From assembly GCA_016178075.1 (NCBI GenBank), contig JACOUA010000220.1, positions 1-42,556 on the forward strand: a stretch of 42,556 nt of DNA. The letters run 5' to 3'. The position numbers and the translations under genes are program-made. Shown here one piece after another: positions 33,830-41,224 of this stretch. The notes beneath the pieces were generated by a model that worked only from the letters and a program-made list of their open reading frames with translations, had not been told where the DNA came from and ran no database searches. Each line of letters begins with the position of its first letter. Within the stretch, counting starts at the first letter, position 1. Origin of the DNA: Acidobacteriota bacterium. Its GTDB lineage: Bacteria > Acidobacteriota > Vicinamibacteria > Vicinamibacterales > JACQTH01.

Positions 33830-35569
33830 ATGAAGCGTGAACACCGGAGTCGGATCGCCGCCCTTTTTCTTCTGACCGGGCTGCTCGCGGCGCCCGGAGG
33901 CTCGGCCGGGAAGGCGCGCGTGAGCGCCCAGGACCCGCCTGATCCGACGCCGCAGGGCCCGCCTGGGACGGGGTCGCAGGCACCAGACCCGCTCCCGTTG
34001 TCGCGAGAGGCGCTGGGCTTCCCGCCTGACGGCCAGGTCCTTAGCGAGTTTTCGTGGGAAGGCGTGCAGTTTCAGTTGATGGTCGAATACGAGCTGCGGC
34101 TTGGGGGGAGTGCGGGCCTGCTTCAGCTCAAGTGTGGACTGTGCGTACACAGCCTGACTGCTCGACCCTGCAACTCGACATGCGATCCGGACCACGGCGG
34201 TCCGGATCGTCTGCACAGCGCAACGGTGCCCGGCCAGGTTCGCCCTCTGAACCGAGATATCTACGATGACGCGATCGCAGCACTGATTGCCGGAACGGCG
34301 AGGACGCCGCAGGTGTCGAAGAATGTTGTGCCTAGGCCCGAGGCCAATCGCCTCGAACAGTTTCGACAGTGGGCCAGACGGCCGGTGACGGTCACGATGG
34401 ATCACGTGACGGGTCAGTGTTGGCAACGGATACGAGACTATGCGTTCTACACTGTCGGATTCACCATCACCGGCCACCTGTTTCGAGTCGTCCAGGGCGG
34501 ACGGCAAGAGGTTGGCGACCCAAGGGGAATCTCCTTGACGATCGCCGAGGCGACGAAGGTGTCTCGAGTCCATCAAGCCGAGAGGGTGGGGGAGTACTGC
34601 ATGTGTGGAACCCGCGACGCGCTGCCCGCCGGCGAGCGGGCGGACACGCCCAAAACGAGCCCGCGACCGCGTACGGGGACGGGCCGCGCCAAGGTCTCCC
34701 TTCTGGAGCTTCCGCGCCCCGCTGGCGTCGCTGTCAACTATTCCTTTCAGGCTTTCGTGATGGAAGGCAGCGATCCGGATGCCGTCGCGCGCAACAGAAG
34801 CGAGCCGACGGTCACGCCGCCCGCAATTGGGTTCCGGCGCCTCGCCTCGACCTCGCTCGGATGGTCCTGGAGCGGTGACGCGTACCCCACGCCCGCGCGA
34901 CGAATGTGGCCGGGCGCGCGCATGCGTGCGAGCCGTGCAGGTGCGGCGGTCGCCCAGGCGCCCGGCGACGTGACCGTCTCGCTCATTGCGGCGGGCGTGG
35001 CGAGCGGCCCGGCTTTTCGCATGGAGGCCCGCGGTCAGGGCGGGTCGTCGCCGATCGTGACGATTCCGGACGGCCTCGTCGTGCAAGCGCTTGACGGCGC
35101 ATCCACCAGAACACGAGCCGCGCGCGCTGGCGCTCCGATGCAGACGGAGTCGCTGAACGGGTACTGCCTTGAGTTTGAGAAGCAGGTCCCGGTGGCCGGC
35201 GCGCTGTACCGCATCGCCGAACCGGCCATGCAGCAGCAGTTCCAGACCGCGCGTCAGGTCCTCGGAGCGGGGCGTTTTCTGGCGCGGACCGGACGCCTGC
35301 ATCCGGACAGCAACCCTGCCGCGTATCACCATGCGGTCAAACAGTGGGCGTTGTGGACCCACCTCGCGGGCTGGGACGAAACGACGTTCGTCGAGAAGTT
35401 CGTCGCGCGCACGCATGAGACCGCGCGGCAGTTGAAGCAGACGTGGACTCGGGCCCTGGAGGATCGTGTTCGCGAGGCGGCGCCCAACCGCTGGCGTGAC
35501 ATTCGCGCCGTGCTCGACGAGGCTCACGAACGGATGTGGAGCACCACGCTCCCCGGCATGGCACGGTAG
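33830..35569 (+). CDS. Large exported eight-cysteine protein, paralog 2
   Basis: 579 residues. ATG at 33830 with GAGGGA 8 bases upstream; signal peptide to about residue 27, then a Pro-rich linker. Eight cysteines in the same order as paralog 1: 102, 105, 114, 118 / 197 / 257, 259 (CMC) / 446. Matching landmarks: LMVEYELRL, FTITGHLFRVVQGGRQE, GEYCMCGTR, SLIAAGVASGPAFRM, PDGLVVQAL, NGYCLEFEKQVPVAG, YRIAEPAMQQQFQTARQVL. C-terminal module residues 488-565: GRLHPDSNPAAY, KQWALWT, FVARTHETARQ, PNRWRDI. Similarity to paralog 1 is strongest in the last 130 residues and weak but ordered elsewhere, so the copies are old. Confidence 0.75.
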   Translation: MKREHRSRIAALFLLTGLLAAPGGSAGKARVSAQDPPDPTPQGPPGTGSQAPDPLPLSREALGFPPDGQVLSEFSWEGVQFQLMVEYELRLGGSAGLLQLKCGLCVHSLTARPCNSTCDPDHGGPDRLHSATVPGQVRPLNRDIYDDAIAALIAGTARTPQVSKNVVPRPEANRLEQFRQWARRPVTVTMDHVTGQCWQRIRDYAFYTVGFTITGHLFRVVQGGRQEVGDPRGISLTIAEATKVSRVHQAERVGEYCMCGTRDALPAGERADTPKTSPRPRTGTGRAKVSLLELPRPAGVAVNYSFQAFVMEGSDPDAVARNRSEPTVTPPAIGFRRLASTSLGWSWSGDAYPTPARRMWPGARMRASRAGAAVAQAPGDVTVSLIAAGVASGPAFRMEARGQGGSSPIVTIPDGLVVQALDGASTRTRAARAGAPMQTESLNGYCLEFEKQVPVAGALYRIAEPAMQQQFQTARQVLGAGRFLARTGRLHPDSNPAAYHHAVKQWALWTHLAGWDETTFVEKFVARTHETARQLKQTWTRALEDRVREAAPNRWRDIRAVLDEAHERMWSTTLPGMAR

Positions 35570-35583
35570 CGCGAGGAAGGGCT

Positions 35584-35988
35584 ATGCGACTCGTGGTGGC
35601 TTTTCGAGCCGCGGCGTCGGTGGGGGTGATGTGTCTGCTGATCGCCCAGGCAGCGCCTGCCGCTCGACGTGTACCACTTCCGCCCCGGACGAAATGCCGC
35701 CGTTCGGTGCCGAGGGATCGAGGTCCGGGCCGCTTGCGTCCCGACAGCAACCCTCGGACGTATGCAGAGTTCGTCCGCCAGTGGGCCGTCTGGACGAAGG
35801 TCGAGCAGTGGGGCGCTCAGGAGTTCACCGAGAAGTTCGTCACTCGGACCAAGGAGAACGCGGAGCGTTCGAAGCAGTACTGGACCCCGTCGATGGAGCA
35901 GCAGTTGCGTGCCGCAGCGCCAAACTGCTGGCGGGATATCCGGCAAGTACTCGACGAGGCGACGGCGCTCGAAGGGGCCCGTCCATAA
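35584..35988 (+). CDS. Short exported protein carrying mainly the KQWAxWT module, paralog 3
   Basis: 134 residues, ATG at 35584, GAGGAAGG upstream, 14 bases after the preceding stop. A signal peptide (MRLVVAFRAAASVGVMCLLI) is followed by about 20 basic residues and then residues 49-126, which align with the C-terminal module of both large paralogs: GRLRPDSNPRTY, RQWAVWT, FVTRTKENAERSKQYWT, PNCWRDIRQVLDEA. Cys38 and Cys114 do not match the paralog plan. Either a stand-alone module protein or the product of a large internal deletion; the intact start, ribosome-binding site and frame favour a working gene. Confidence 0.68.
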   Translation: MRLVVAFRAAASVGVMCLLIAQAAPAARRVPLPPRTKCRRSVPRDRGPGRLRPDSNPRTYAEFVRQWAVWTKVEQWGAQEFTEKFVTRTKENAERSKQYWTPSMEQQLRAAAPNCWRDIRQVLDEATALEGARP

Positions 35989-36037
35989 GCCCGGTCAAAG
36001 GGCGCTCGCGGCACGGCCTCGTCGCTCGTGTCCGTTC

Positions 36038-37588
36038 ATGGGGATAGGAGACGTTTCGGTTTCTCGACTCATGCTTCGCCTGGTTGTCGCCGTCGTGACT
36101 GGTGTCTTGCTGACGCCCGCCGCTCTGCCGGCGGACCAAACGGGATCCGTTCGCGTGCAAGCCCCGATGACGGTTCGGGCCGCCATCGCGGAAGCGCTCG
36201 CGCGTAGCCCTCATCTGCAGCCGCAGCGTGATGCGGCCGACCTGGCCGAGATTCAACAGGAGCTTGCGTCGTCGCGGTTCGGGCTCAAGATCGCCCCGAC
36301 CTTCGCGGGCGGCACCGATCCCGGAGGATTCGGACGGCAACAGTTCGGCGTAAATGTCTCGAAGCGGATCTCGACGGGCGCCAGGCTCTTGGTCGAGGCG
36401 AGCTCGCTGTGGTCCAACGTGGGGGCCACCGAGTTTCGCGACGCTGGATACAGCGTCGGGATCTCGCAGCCGCTGCTGCGAGGCTTCGGACCAGCGGCGA
36501 CGGCGGATCTCAAAAGCGCGCGGCGCGCCGTCGAGAGCGCCGACCGATCCTTCGCCGAGGCGCGGCAGCAGCTCGTCGTCCGCGTCGCTCAGGCATACTT
36601 CGCTATCGTCCGCGAGCAGCGGCTGGTCGACGCAGGCGAGCGTGCGCTGGAACGTGCGACCAAGCTGCGCGCGGCCTCGGAGGCGCGCGCGAAGGTCGGT
36701 CTGGCGACACAGCTCGATGTGCTGCGCGCCGACCTGCTGGCGTCGCAGGCCCAGGCGACTCTGGCGCTCCAGCGCGAGGCGCTCGCCAGCGCCGCCGATC
36801 AGCTCAAGACGCTGCTTGGCCGACCGCTCGAGGCGCCGCTGCAAATTGCTGCGGACGATCCGCTCGAGTTCGAGCACGCGATCAGCGATGTCCGGCTGGC
36901 GCCGGTCGCTCCGACAGAGGTCGAGTTGTGGGTGGACGCCGCGAGCGGCGCTGCCACAGTCGTAGCATCCCGCTTGAGCCGGACGTCAGAGTCGGTCGAC
37001 ACGCTTGTGGCCGCGGCGTTGCATGCCCGGTTCGAGGTGCGTGAGGCGCGCGAGCGAATTGCCGATGCCCGGCGCGCGATGACCGTCGCGCGGTGGAACC
37101 TGCTCCCGGACGTCACGCTCAATGTTGGCTATTCCCGACGCGGCCTCGGCTTCGCGGAGGGCGATCCGTTCGCGCGCCTGTTCAACGGCTGGCGCTTCTG
37201 GGTGGGTTCCAGCTACGCGGTCGATCGAGCGACGGAAGGCGCGGCGGTCGCGAGCGCCGCGATCTCGGTACGGGGCGCCGAACAGGCCGCCGACGATGTC
37301 GAACGTCGCATTGCCGCCGAGGTCCGCCAAGTGCAGCGCGGGTGGCAGCGTGCGGCCGAGACGATCGCGATTCAGGAGAAGGCGCTCGAGCTGGCGGAGC
37401 GGCAGCTCCTCTTCGCGCAGCTGCGTTATGAGCGCGGCCTGGCGGGCAACTTCGACGTCATCGACGCCGAGAACAACGCCTTTCAGGCGCGCGCGGCCCT
37501 GATTGCCGCGCAGGTGGATCGCGCGATGGCGGCGCTGGCCCTCCGTCGCGTGACGGGGACGCTCGATCCCAACGAGTTTCTGCGATGA
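36038..37588 (+). CDS. TolC-family outer-membrane efflux protein
   Basis: 516 residues from ATG 36038; ATG 36071 (MLRLVVAVVTGVLL) is an alternative, and neither has a convincing ribosome-binding site. Signal peptide ends near LPADQTG. Two TolC repeats: TVRAAIAEALARSPHLQPQR, ISQPLLRGFGPA, long helical hairpins (RVAQAYFAIVREQRLVDAGE), then DARRAMTVARWNLLPDVTL and RYERGLAGNFDVIDAENN. Forms the trimeric outer-membrane duct of tripartite exporters. Its stop overlaps the start of the adaptor-permease gene (ATGA), so both are expected to work together. No ABC ATPase is encoded in this window for the pair. Confidence 0.88.
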   Translation: MGIGDVSVSRLMLRLVVAVVTGVLLTPAALPADQTGSVRVQAPMTVRAAIAEALARSPHLQPQRDAADLAEIQQELASSRFGLKIAPTFAGGTDPGGFGRQQFGVNVSKRISTGARLLVEASSLWSNVGATEFRDAGYSVGISQPLLRGFGPAATADLKSARRAVESADRSFAEARQQLVVRVAQAYFAIVREQRLVDAGERALERATKLRAASEARAKVGLATQLDVLRADLLASQAQATLALQREALASAADQLKTLLGRPLEAPLQIAADDPLEFEHAISDVRLAPVAPTEVELWVDAASGAATVVASRLSRTSESVDTLVAAALHARFEVREARERIADARRAMTVARWNLLPDVTLNVGYSRRGLGFAEGDPFARLFNGWRFWVGSSYAVDRATEGAAVASAAISVRGAEQAADDVERRIAAEVRQVQRGWQRAAETIAIQEKALELAERQLLFAQLRYERGLAGNFDVIDAENNAFQARAALIAAQVDRAMAALALRRVTGTLDPNEFLR

Positions 37589-40104
37589 ACCACGCCGTGG
37601 GTGCAGGTGGTGGAGCAGGCCTTCAAGCCTGCTCGGCGCGCGCGCGTCAGCTCGCAAGAGTCGTGCGGGAGCGGCCGCGCGAGATCGGGACGGCGTCGGT
37701 CGGTGTGGTGTTCGCGCTCGGCCTCGCGGTGACCACGCTCGTCTCGCGCGACGGCCAGAGCGACCTGACCACCGTCACCGTGCGCGAAGGACCCTTCGTC
37801 GATACCATCGTCGAGACGGGCACGCTGACGGCCGCGCGTCTGACGTTGTACACGGCCCCGCTCGGGGGACAGTGGAAGATCGTCGAGCTGGTGCCCGAGG
37901 CCACCTCGGTGGCCGGGGGTGATCTCCTCGCGCGGTTTGACGATTCAGCCCTCAGACAGACGTTCGACAAAGAGGAGGCGCTGCGCCGCCAGCTCGAGGC
38001 CGAGCGGCTTCGGGCGCGCGAAGAGCTGCGGCTCGAAGGTCTGCAAGCGGCAGCCGACCTGACGACTGCGCAGCAGCAGGTGCAATTCGCGGAACGGGAC
38101 CTGGCGAACGAGCAGGACGGCAAAGGGAAACTCGACGTGGCGCAGGCCGAGTCGACCCTGGGCGAAGCGCGCCGCGAGGTGCAGCGCACGCGCACGGCGT
38201 ACGAAGACATGAAGCCGCTGCTCGCCGAGGGGTTCATCACGCGCGCTGAGCTCGATCGCGCCGAGCAGGCCTGGCGTCGCGCGGAAGAGCAGGAACGGCT
38301 GACGGCGCTCAAGCTGGAGGCGTTGATCCGATTCGAACGGCCGGCCGCGCTGGGACGCACGCAGGCCGGCGTCAACGACGCGCGAGAAGGCGTCGCGCGG
38401 GCGCGGGAGAGCGCGGGCGCGCGCCTGGCCCAACGCCAGGCGACCGTCGCGGTGATCCAGAGCCGCCTGGACGAAACGCTGGCGCGGATCGTGATCGTTC
38501 GCGACCAGATGGCCCGGACGACGATCACCGCACAGAACCCTGGGCTGGTCGTCTATCGTGATCTGTTCTTTGGAAGCGAGCGCCGCAAGCCACAGGTCGG
38601 CGACGAAGTCTGGGCCAACCAGCCGCTGATCGCCGTGCCCGATTCCAGCCAGCTCATCGTCGAGACGCGGGTTCGTGAGGTCGACCTCCACAAGGTGACG
38701 ACGGGCCAGCGCGTGATCGTGACGGTGGACGCCTATCCGGATCTGCGGCTCCCGGCGTCGGTCGCGCTCGTCGGCGCCCTCGCTCAGGAGGACCCGACTC
38801 GCGCCGGGACGAAGTACTTCCCGGTGACGGTCAGACTGCTGGCCATCGATCCCAAGCTCCGCACGGGCATGACGGCGCGCGTCGAAATCGAGGTCGCCGC
38901 ACTCGAGAGGGCGTTGCTCGTGCCGCTCGAGGCGGTGTTCGGCGTGTCAGCCATCGGCGTTGTGTTCGGCGTCGCGACCGTCATGACCGCGCTCGCCGTC
39001 GGCGAGGGCGGCCGGCGCCGCGCGCTGGAAGAAATCGCGTCGCTGGGGATCGACAACGTGATCGTGCGGGCAGCCAAAGGTCAGAGGGCTGGGCTAGGAG
39101 CCGAGCACGCGCCGGAACTTCGCCTCGCGGACGCTGTCAGTCTCGGGCAGGCGGTTCATGAGGCCGTTGCTGTCGGCGCCTTGCGGACGTCCCGATCCGA
39201 GATTCGTACGGGCACCCGGCGCGCGCCAGCCGCGGTGGCAGGCGTGACGCGGGAGTGGATTCACGTTGCAGACGCCCGAGTGCGCGCCGGTCGATGGCTC
39301 GTCGAGCGCGATCAAGAAGAGCGCCGGCGTGTGGCCCTCCTGGGCGCCGATCTTGCGCGCGTGCTGTACGGGTCCGCCGATCCGTTGGGCGACCGCGTGT
39401 ACGCGGCAGGGGAGTGGTATCGCGTGATTGGTGTGCTGCGGTCCACTGACCGCGGCGCGGCGCTGGTCGGTGCCGAGGCAATCGATCGCTGCGTGATCGT
39501 CCCGCTAGGCGCGCTCGACGTGCCGCTTGGCGTGGCCGATTCGGTCGACCGCGTCGCGGAGATCGTGCTCAGGGTGGCTGGCGGTCACGACGTGGAGCGC
39601 GCCGGGGAGGCGGCGGGGCGGCTACTCGATCGGCGTCATCCGCAGGTGCCCGGGGCGGCCAAGGCGTACGAGATTGTCGTGCCCCGGGAGCTGCTGCGAG
39701 CCCGCTTGCGCGCGCAGCGGACGTTCAACGCCGTGCTGCTGGCCGTTGGAGCCCTGACGCTTCTCATCAGCGGAATCGGCGTTATGAACATCATGCTCGC
39801 GAGCGTTGCCGAGCGGACGCAGGAGATTGGCGTCCGCCGCGCCTGCGGCGCCCGCCGGTGCGACATTGTCCTGCAGTTTGCCATGGAGTCGTCGCTCCTG
39901 TGCGGCGCCGGCGGGGTCGCAGGGCTCATGCTCGGAGCCGCATTCGCCTGGGCCGTGGCGATCGCCGCAGGCTGGCCGGTCGCCCTCTCGGTGCGCGGCA
40001 TCGCGCTGGCCTTGGCGCTCGCGAGCGCGACGGGTCTGGTGTTCGGAACCTACCCCGCGTGCCTCGCCGCGCGATTAGACCCCGTCGACGCGCTTCGCCC
40101 TTAA
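37585..40104 (+). CDS. Fusion of a periplasmic adaptor (HlyD/MacA-like) to a MacB-type permease, without ATPase
   Basis: 839 residues. Residues 38-54 are a membrane helix, and about 60-450 are an adaptor: lipoyl half GQWKIVELVPEATSVAGGDLLARFD, long coiled coil, second half and beta-barrel KVTTGQRVIVTVDAYPDL, LRTGMTARVEIEV. At residue about 450 (LLVPLEAVFG) the sequence switches to the inside of a MacB/FtsX permease (GVVFGVATVMTALAVGEGGRR, LGIDNVIVRA). The large extracytoplasmic domain follows, then TM2-4 with SGIGVMNIMLASVAERTQEI and FGTYPACLAARLDPVDALRP. Missing are the adaptor C-terminus, the whole ABC ATPase and the start of TM1. The topology is also strained. Probably a deletion fusion, real or assembled. 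Confidence 0.8.
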   Translation: MNHAVGAGGGAGLQACSARARQLARVVRERPREIGTASVGVVFALGLAVTTLVSRDGQSDLTTVTVREGPFVDTIVETGTLTAARLTLYTAPLGGQWKIVELVPEATSVAGGDLLARFDDSALRQTFDKEEALRRQLEAERLRAREELRLEGLQAAADLTTAQQQVQFAERDLANEQDGKGKLDVAQAESTLGEARREVQRTRTAYEDMKPLLAEGFITRAELDRAEQAWRRAEEQERLTALKLEALIRFERPAALGRTQAGVNDAREGVARARESAGARLAQRQATVAVIQSRLDETLARIVIVRDQMARTTITAQNPGLVVYRDLFFGSERRKPQVGDEVWANQPLIAVPDSSQLIVETRVREVDLHKVTTGQRVIVTVDAYPDLRLPASVALVGALAQEDPTRAGTKYFPVTVRLLAIDPKLRTGMTARVEIEVAALERALLVPLEAVFGVSAIGVVFGVATVMTALAVGEGGRRRALEEIASLGIDNVIVRAAKGQRAGLGAEHAPELRLADAVSLGQAVHEAVAVGALRTSRSEIRTGTRRAPAAVAGVTREWIHVADARVRAGRWLVERDQEERRRVALLGADLARVLYGSADPLGDRVYAAGEWYRVIGVLRSTDRGAALVGAEAIDRCVIVPLGALDVPLGVADSVDRVAEIVLRVAGGHDVERAGEAAGRLLDRRHPQVPGAAKAYEIVVPRELLRARLRAQRTFNAVLLAVGALTLLISGIGVMNIMLASVAERTQEIGVRRACGARRCDIVLQFAMESSLLCGAGGVAGLMLGAAFAWAVAIAAGWPVALSVRGIALALALASATGLVFGTYPACLAARLDPVDALRP
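37613..37634. repeat. Palindromic repeat inside the adaptor N-terminus
   Basis: GAGCAGGC (37613-37620) and GCCTGCTC (37627-37634) pair perfectly around CTTCAA. It encodes GAGLQACS in the otherwise unconserved N-terminal tail, and it looks like a short palindromic repeat tolerated in frame. Confidence 0.6.
38935..38972. repeat. 11-bp direct repeat at the adaptor/permease junction
   Basis: GTGTTCGGCGT occurs at 38935-38945 and again at 38962-38972, exactly where the adaptor sequence gives way to permease sequence. It could be the microhomology behind a deletion, or chance. Confidence 0.6.
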
Positions 40105-40265
40105 AGACGGGTCTGAGTACGTGCCCTCCAGATGCGCGAGCGGCAGCCCTTACTCTAAACTCCGACCAACTTGATCCGGGTTTCCCATAGCTGCTAAAAT
40201 ACGACTAAAGCGGTCGGGGATTCGGAGACGGCCCGCACGTCAGTGCAACCGCAAGTCTTTTCCGG

Positions 40266-40291
40266 TCCCTGATCCCTGACCCCCTATCCCT
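40266..40291. repeat. C-rich CCCTGATC repeat upstream of the Rrf2 regulator
   Basis: TCCCTGATCCCTGACCCCC then TATCCCTG, 14 bases before the Rrf2 start codon. Same style as the C-rich runs at 17467-17500, 22348-22376 and 41191-41213. The rest of the 40105-40304 gap holds nothing I can name. Confidence 0.6.
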
Positions 40292-40304
40292 GCGAGTTTC
40301 TTGA

Positions 40305-40778
40305 ATGTTGAGGCTTTCAAAACGGGCTGATTACGCGTTGATGGCGATGAAGCATCTGGCCGCGAGGGAGCCCGACCGGGCGGCCAGTACGCGGGAGATC
40401 GCCCAGGCGTACGACATTCCGGTCGAGCTCCTGGCCAAGGTGCTGCAGCGGCTGGCTCGGGCGGGGCTGCTGACATCTCAGCAAGGGATTCACGGCGGCT
40501 ACCAGCTTTCCCGGCCGGCGGCCAGCGTCTCGATCGCCCAGGTCATCGAGGCGATCGACGGCCCGCTCCGAATGACCGCCTGTTCGGAAGGTGACGAGAG
40601 CTGCGATCAGTACTCCCGGTGCAACGTACGCGATCCGCTGTGGCGCATCAAGAACCGCATCGTGAGCACCCTCAGCGAGAGCAGCATTGCGGATCTGGCG
40701 GATGAGGTCGGTGCCATGCCCGCGCCGCTCGCCGTCCACGTCCGGTCGAAGCGAGAATCGCTGGCGATCGAGAGCTAA
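40305..40778 (+). CDS. Rrf2/IscR-family Fe-S regulator of the SUF cluster
   Basis: 157 residues. Winged helix MLRLSKRADYALMAMKHLAA, IAQAYDIPVELLAKVLQRLARAG and GIHGGYQLSRP are typical Rrf2. Cys93, Cys100 and Cys106 (ACSEGDESCDQYSRCNVRD) are in the position of the IscR cluster ligands; the IscR histidine ligand after the third Cys is not present, so the fourth ligand differs. It heads a run of Fe-S assembly genes (A-type carrier, sufB), so it probably senses Fe-S status and controls them. No ribosome-binding site is obvious. Confidence 0.88.
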   Translation: MLRLSKRADYALMAMKHLAAREPDRAASTREIAQAYDIPVELLAKVLQRLARAGLLTSQQGIHGGYQLSRPAASVSIAQVIEAIDGPLRMTACSEGDESCDQYSRCNVRDPLWRIKNRIVSTLSESSIADLADEVGAMPAPLAVHVRSKRESLAIES

Positions 40779-40779
40779 A

Positions 40780-40864
40780 CGATGCTCACCACCGAGAGCA
40801 CCGAGACCACGGAGAAGAAGAACTCTAGTTTTCTGTGTGTGCTCTGTGAGCTCTGTGGTGATCG
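40780..40864. repeat. Low-complexity hairpin between the Rrf2 and A-type carrier genes
   Basis: The left arm (40780-40812) is made of CACCACCGAGAGCACCGAG-like units, and the right arm (40832-40864) of CTGTGTGTGCTCTGTGAG-like units. They are imperfect reverse complements over about 32 bases. It may set differential expression within the operon or be a dispersed repeat. Confidence 0.55.
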
Positions 40865-40875
40865 TGGGAAGTGAC

Positions 40876-41106
40876 ATGATCCAATTGACCGAGAACGCAT
40901 CGGCGCAAATTGAGAAGCTGCTGACGAAGCACAACCTGATTGGCGGCGGCCTGCGGGTGGGCGTGAAGGCCGGCGGCTGCTCCGGCTTCGAATACACGTT
41001 CGCGTGGGAGCAGACCCCGCGGGACGGCGATCACGTGTTCGAAGGGGCCCGCGGGGCGAGGATCTTCGTCGATCCCCGCAGCCTGCGGATCCTCGACACG
41101 ACATGA
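40876..41106 (+). CDS. A-type Fe-S carrier (SufA/IscA/HesB family), N-terminal part of a split gene
   Basis: 76 residues, ATG at 40876. MIQLTENASAQIEKLL, GGLRVGVKAGGCSGFEYTF with the first cluster Cys (Cys35), and RIFVDPRSLRILDT are standard for the family. It then stops at 41104-41106, about 30 residues early and before the essential CxC pair. The missing part is found in the -1 frame from 41103. The comparison with IscA (LDGTQLDFVKEG) indicates loss of about five residues; a 16-base deletion fits both the missing residues and the frame change. Proteins of this family carry or deliver Fe-S clusters for SUF. Confidence 0.8.
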   Translation: MIQLTENASAQIEKLLTKHNLIGGGLRVGVKAGGCSGFEYTFAWEQTPRDGDHVFEGARGARIFVDPRSLRILDTT

Positions 41107-41189
41107 ATCTCATCAGCCGCGGTTTCGTGTTCAACAACCCGCACGCGAAGAGCACGTGCGGCTGCGGCCACTCGTTTAGTGTTTCGTGA
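41103..41189 (+). CDS. A-type Fe-S carrier, C-terminal fragment with the CxC ligands
   Basis: 28 residues beginning [20 protein letters not shown] and ending CGHSFSVS, the expected C-terminus of a SufA/IscA protein with both remaining cluster cysteines. Its ATG overlaps the stop of the upstream fragment as ATGA, so reinitiation could in principle make a two-chain protein. A sequencing or assembly deletion in a single gene of about 110 residues is the simpler explanation. Confidence 0.7.
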   Translation: MNLISRGFVFNNPHAKSTCGCGHSFSVS

Positions 41190-41190
41190 A

Positions 41191-41213
41191 GGGGCCCCTG
41201 ACCCCTGATCCCG
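41191..41213. repeat. C-rich repeat before sufB
   Basis: GGGGCCCCTGACCCCTGATC then CCGA, 12 bases upstream of the sufB start. Member of the same dispersed C-rich family as 40266-40291. Confidence 0.55.
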
Positions 41214-41224
41214 ACAAGGTTGTT

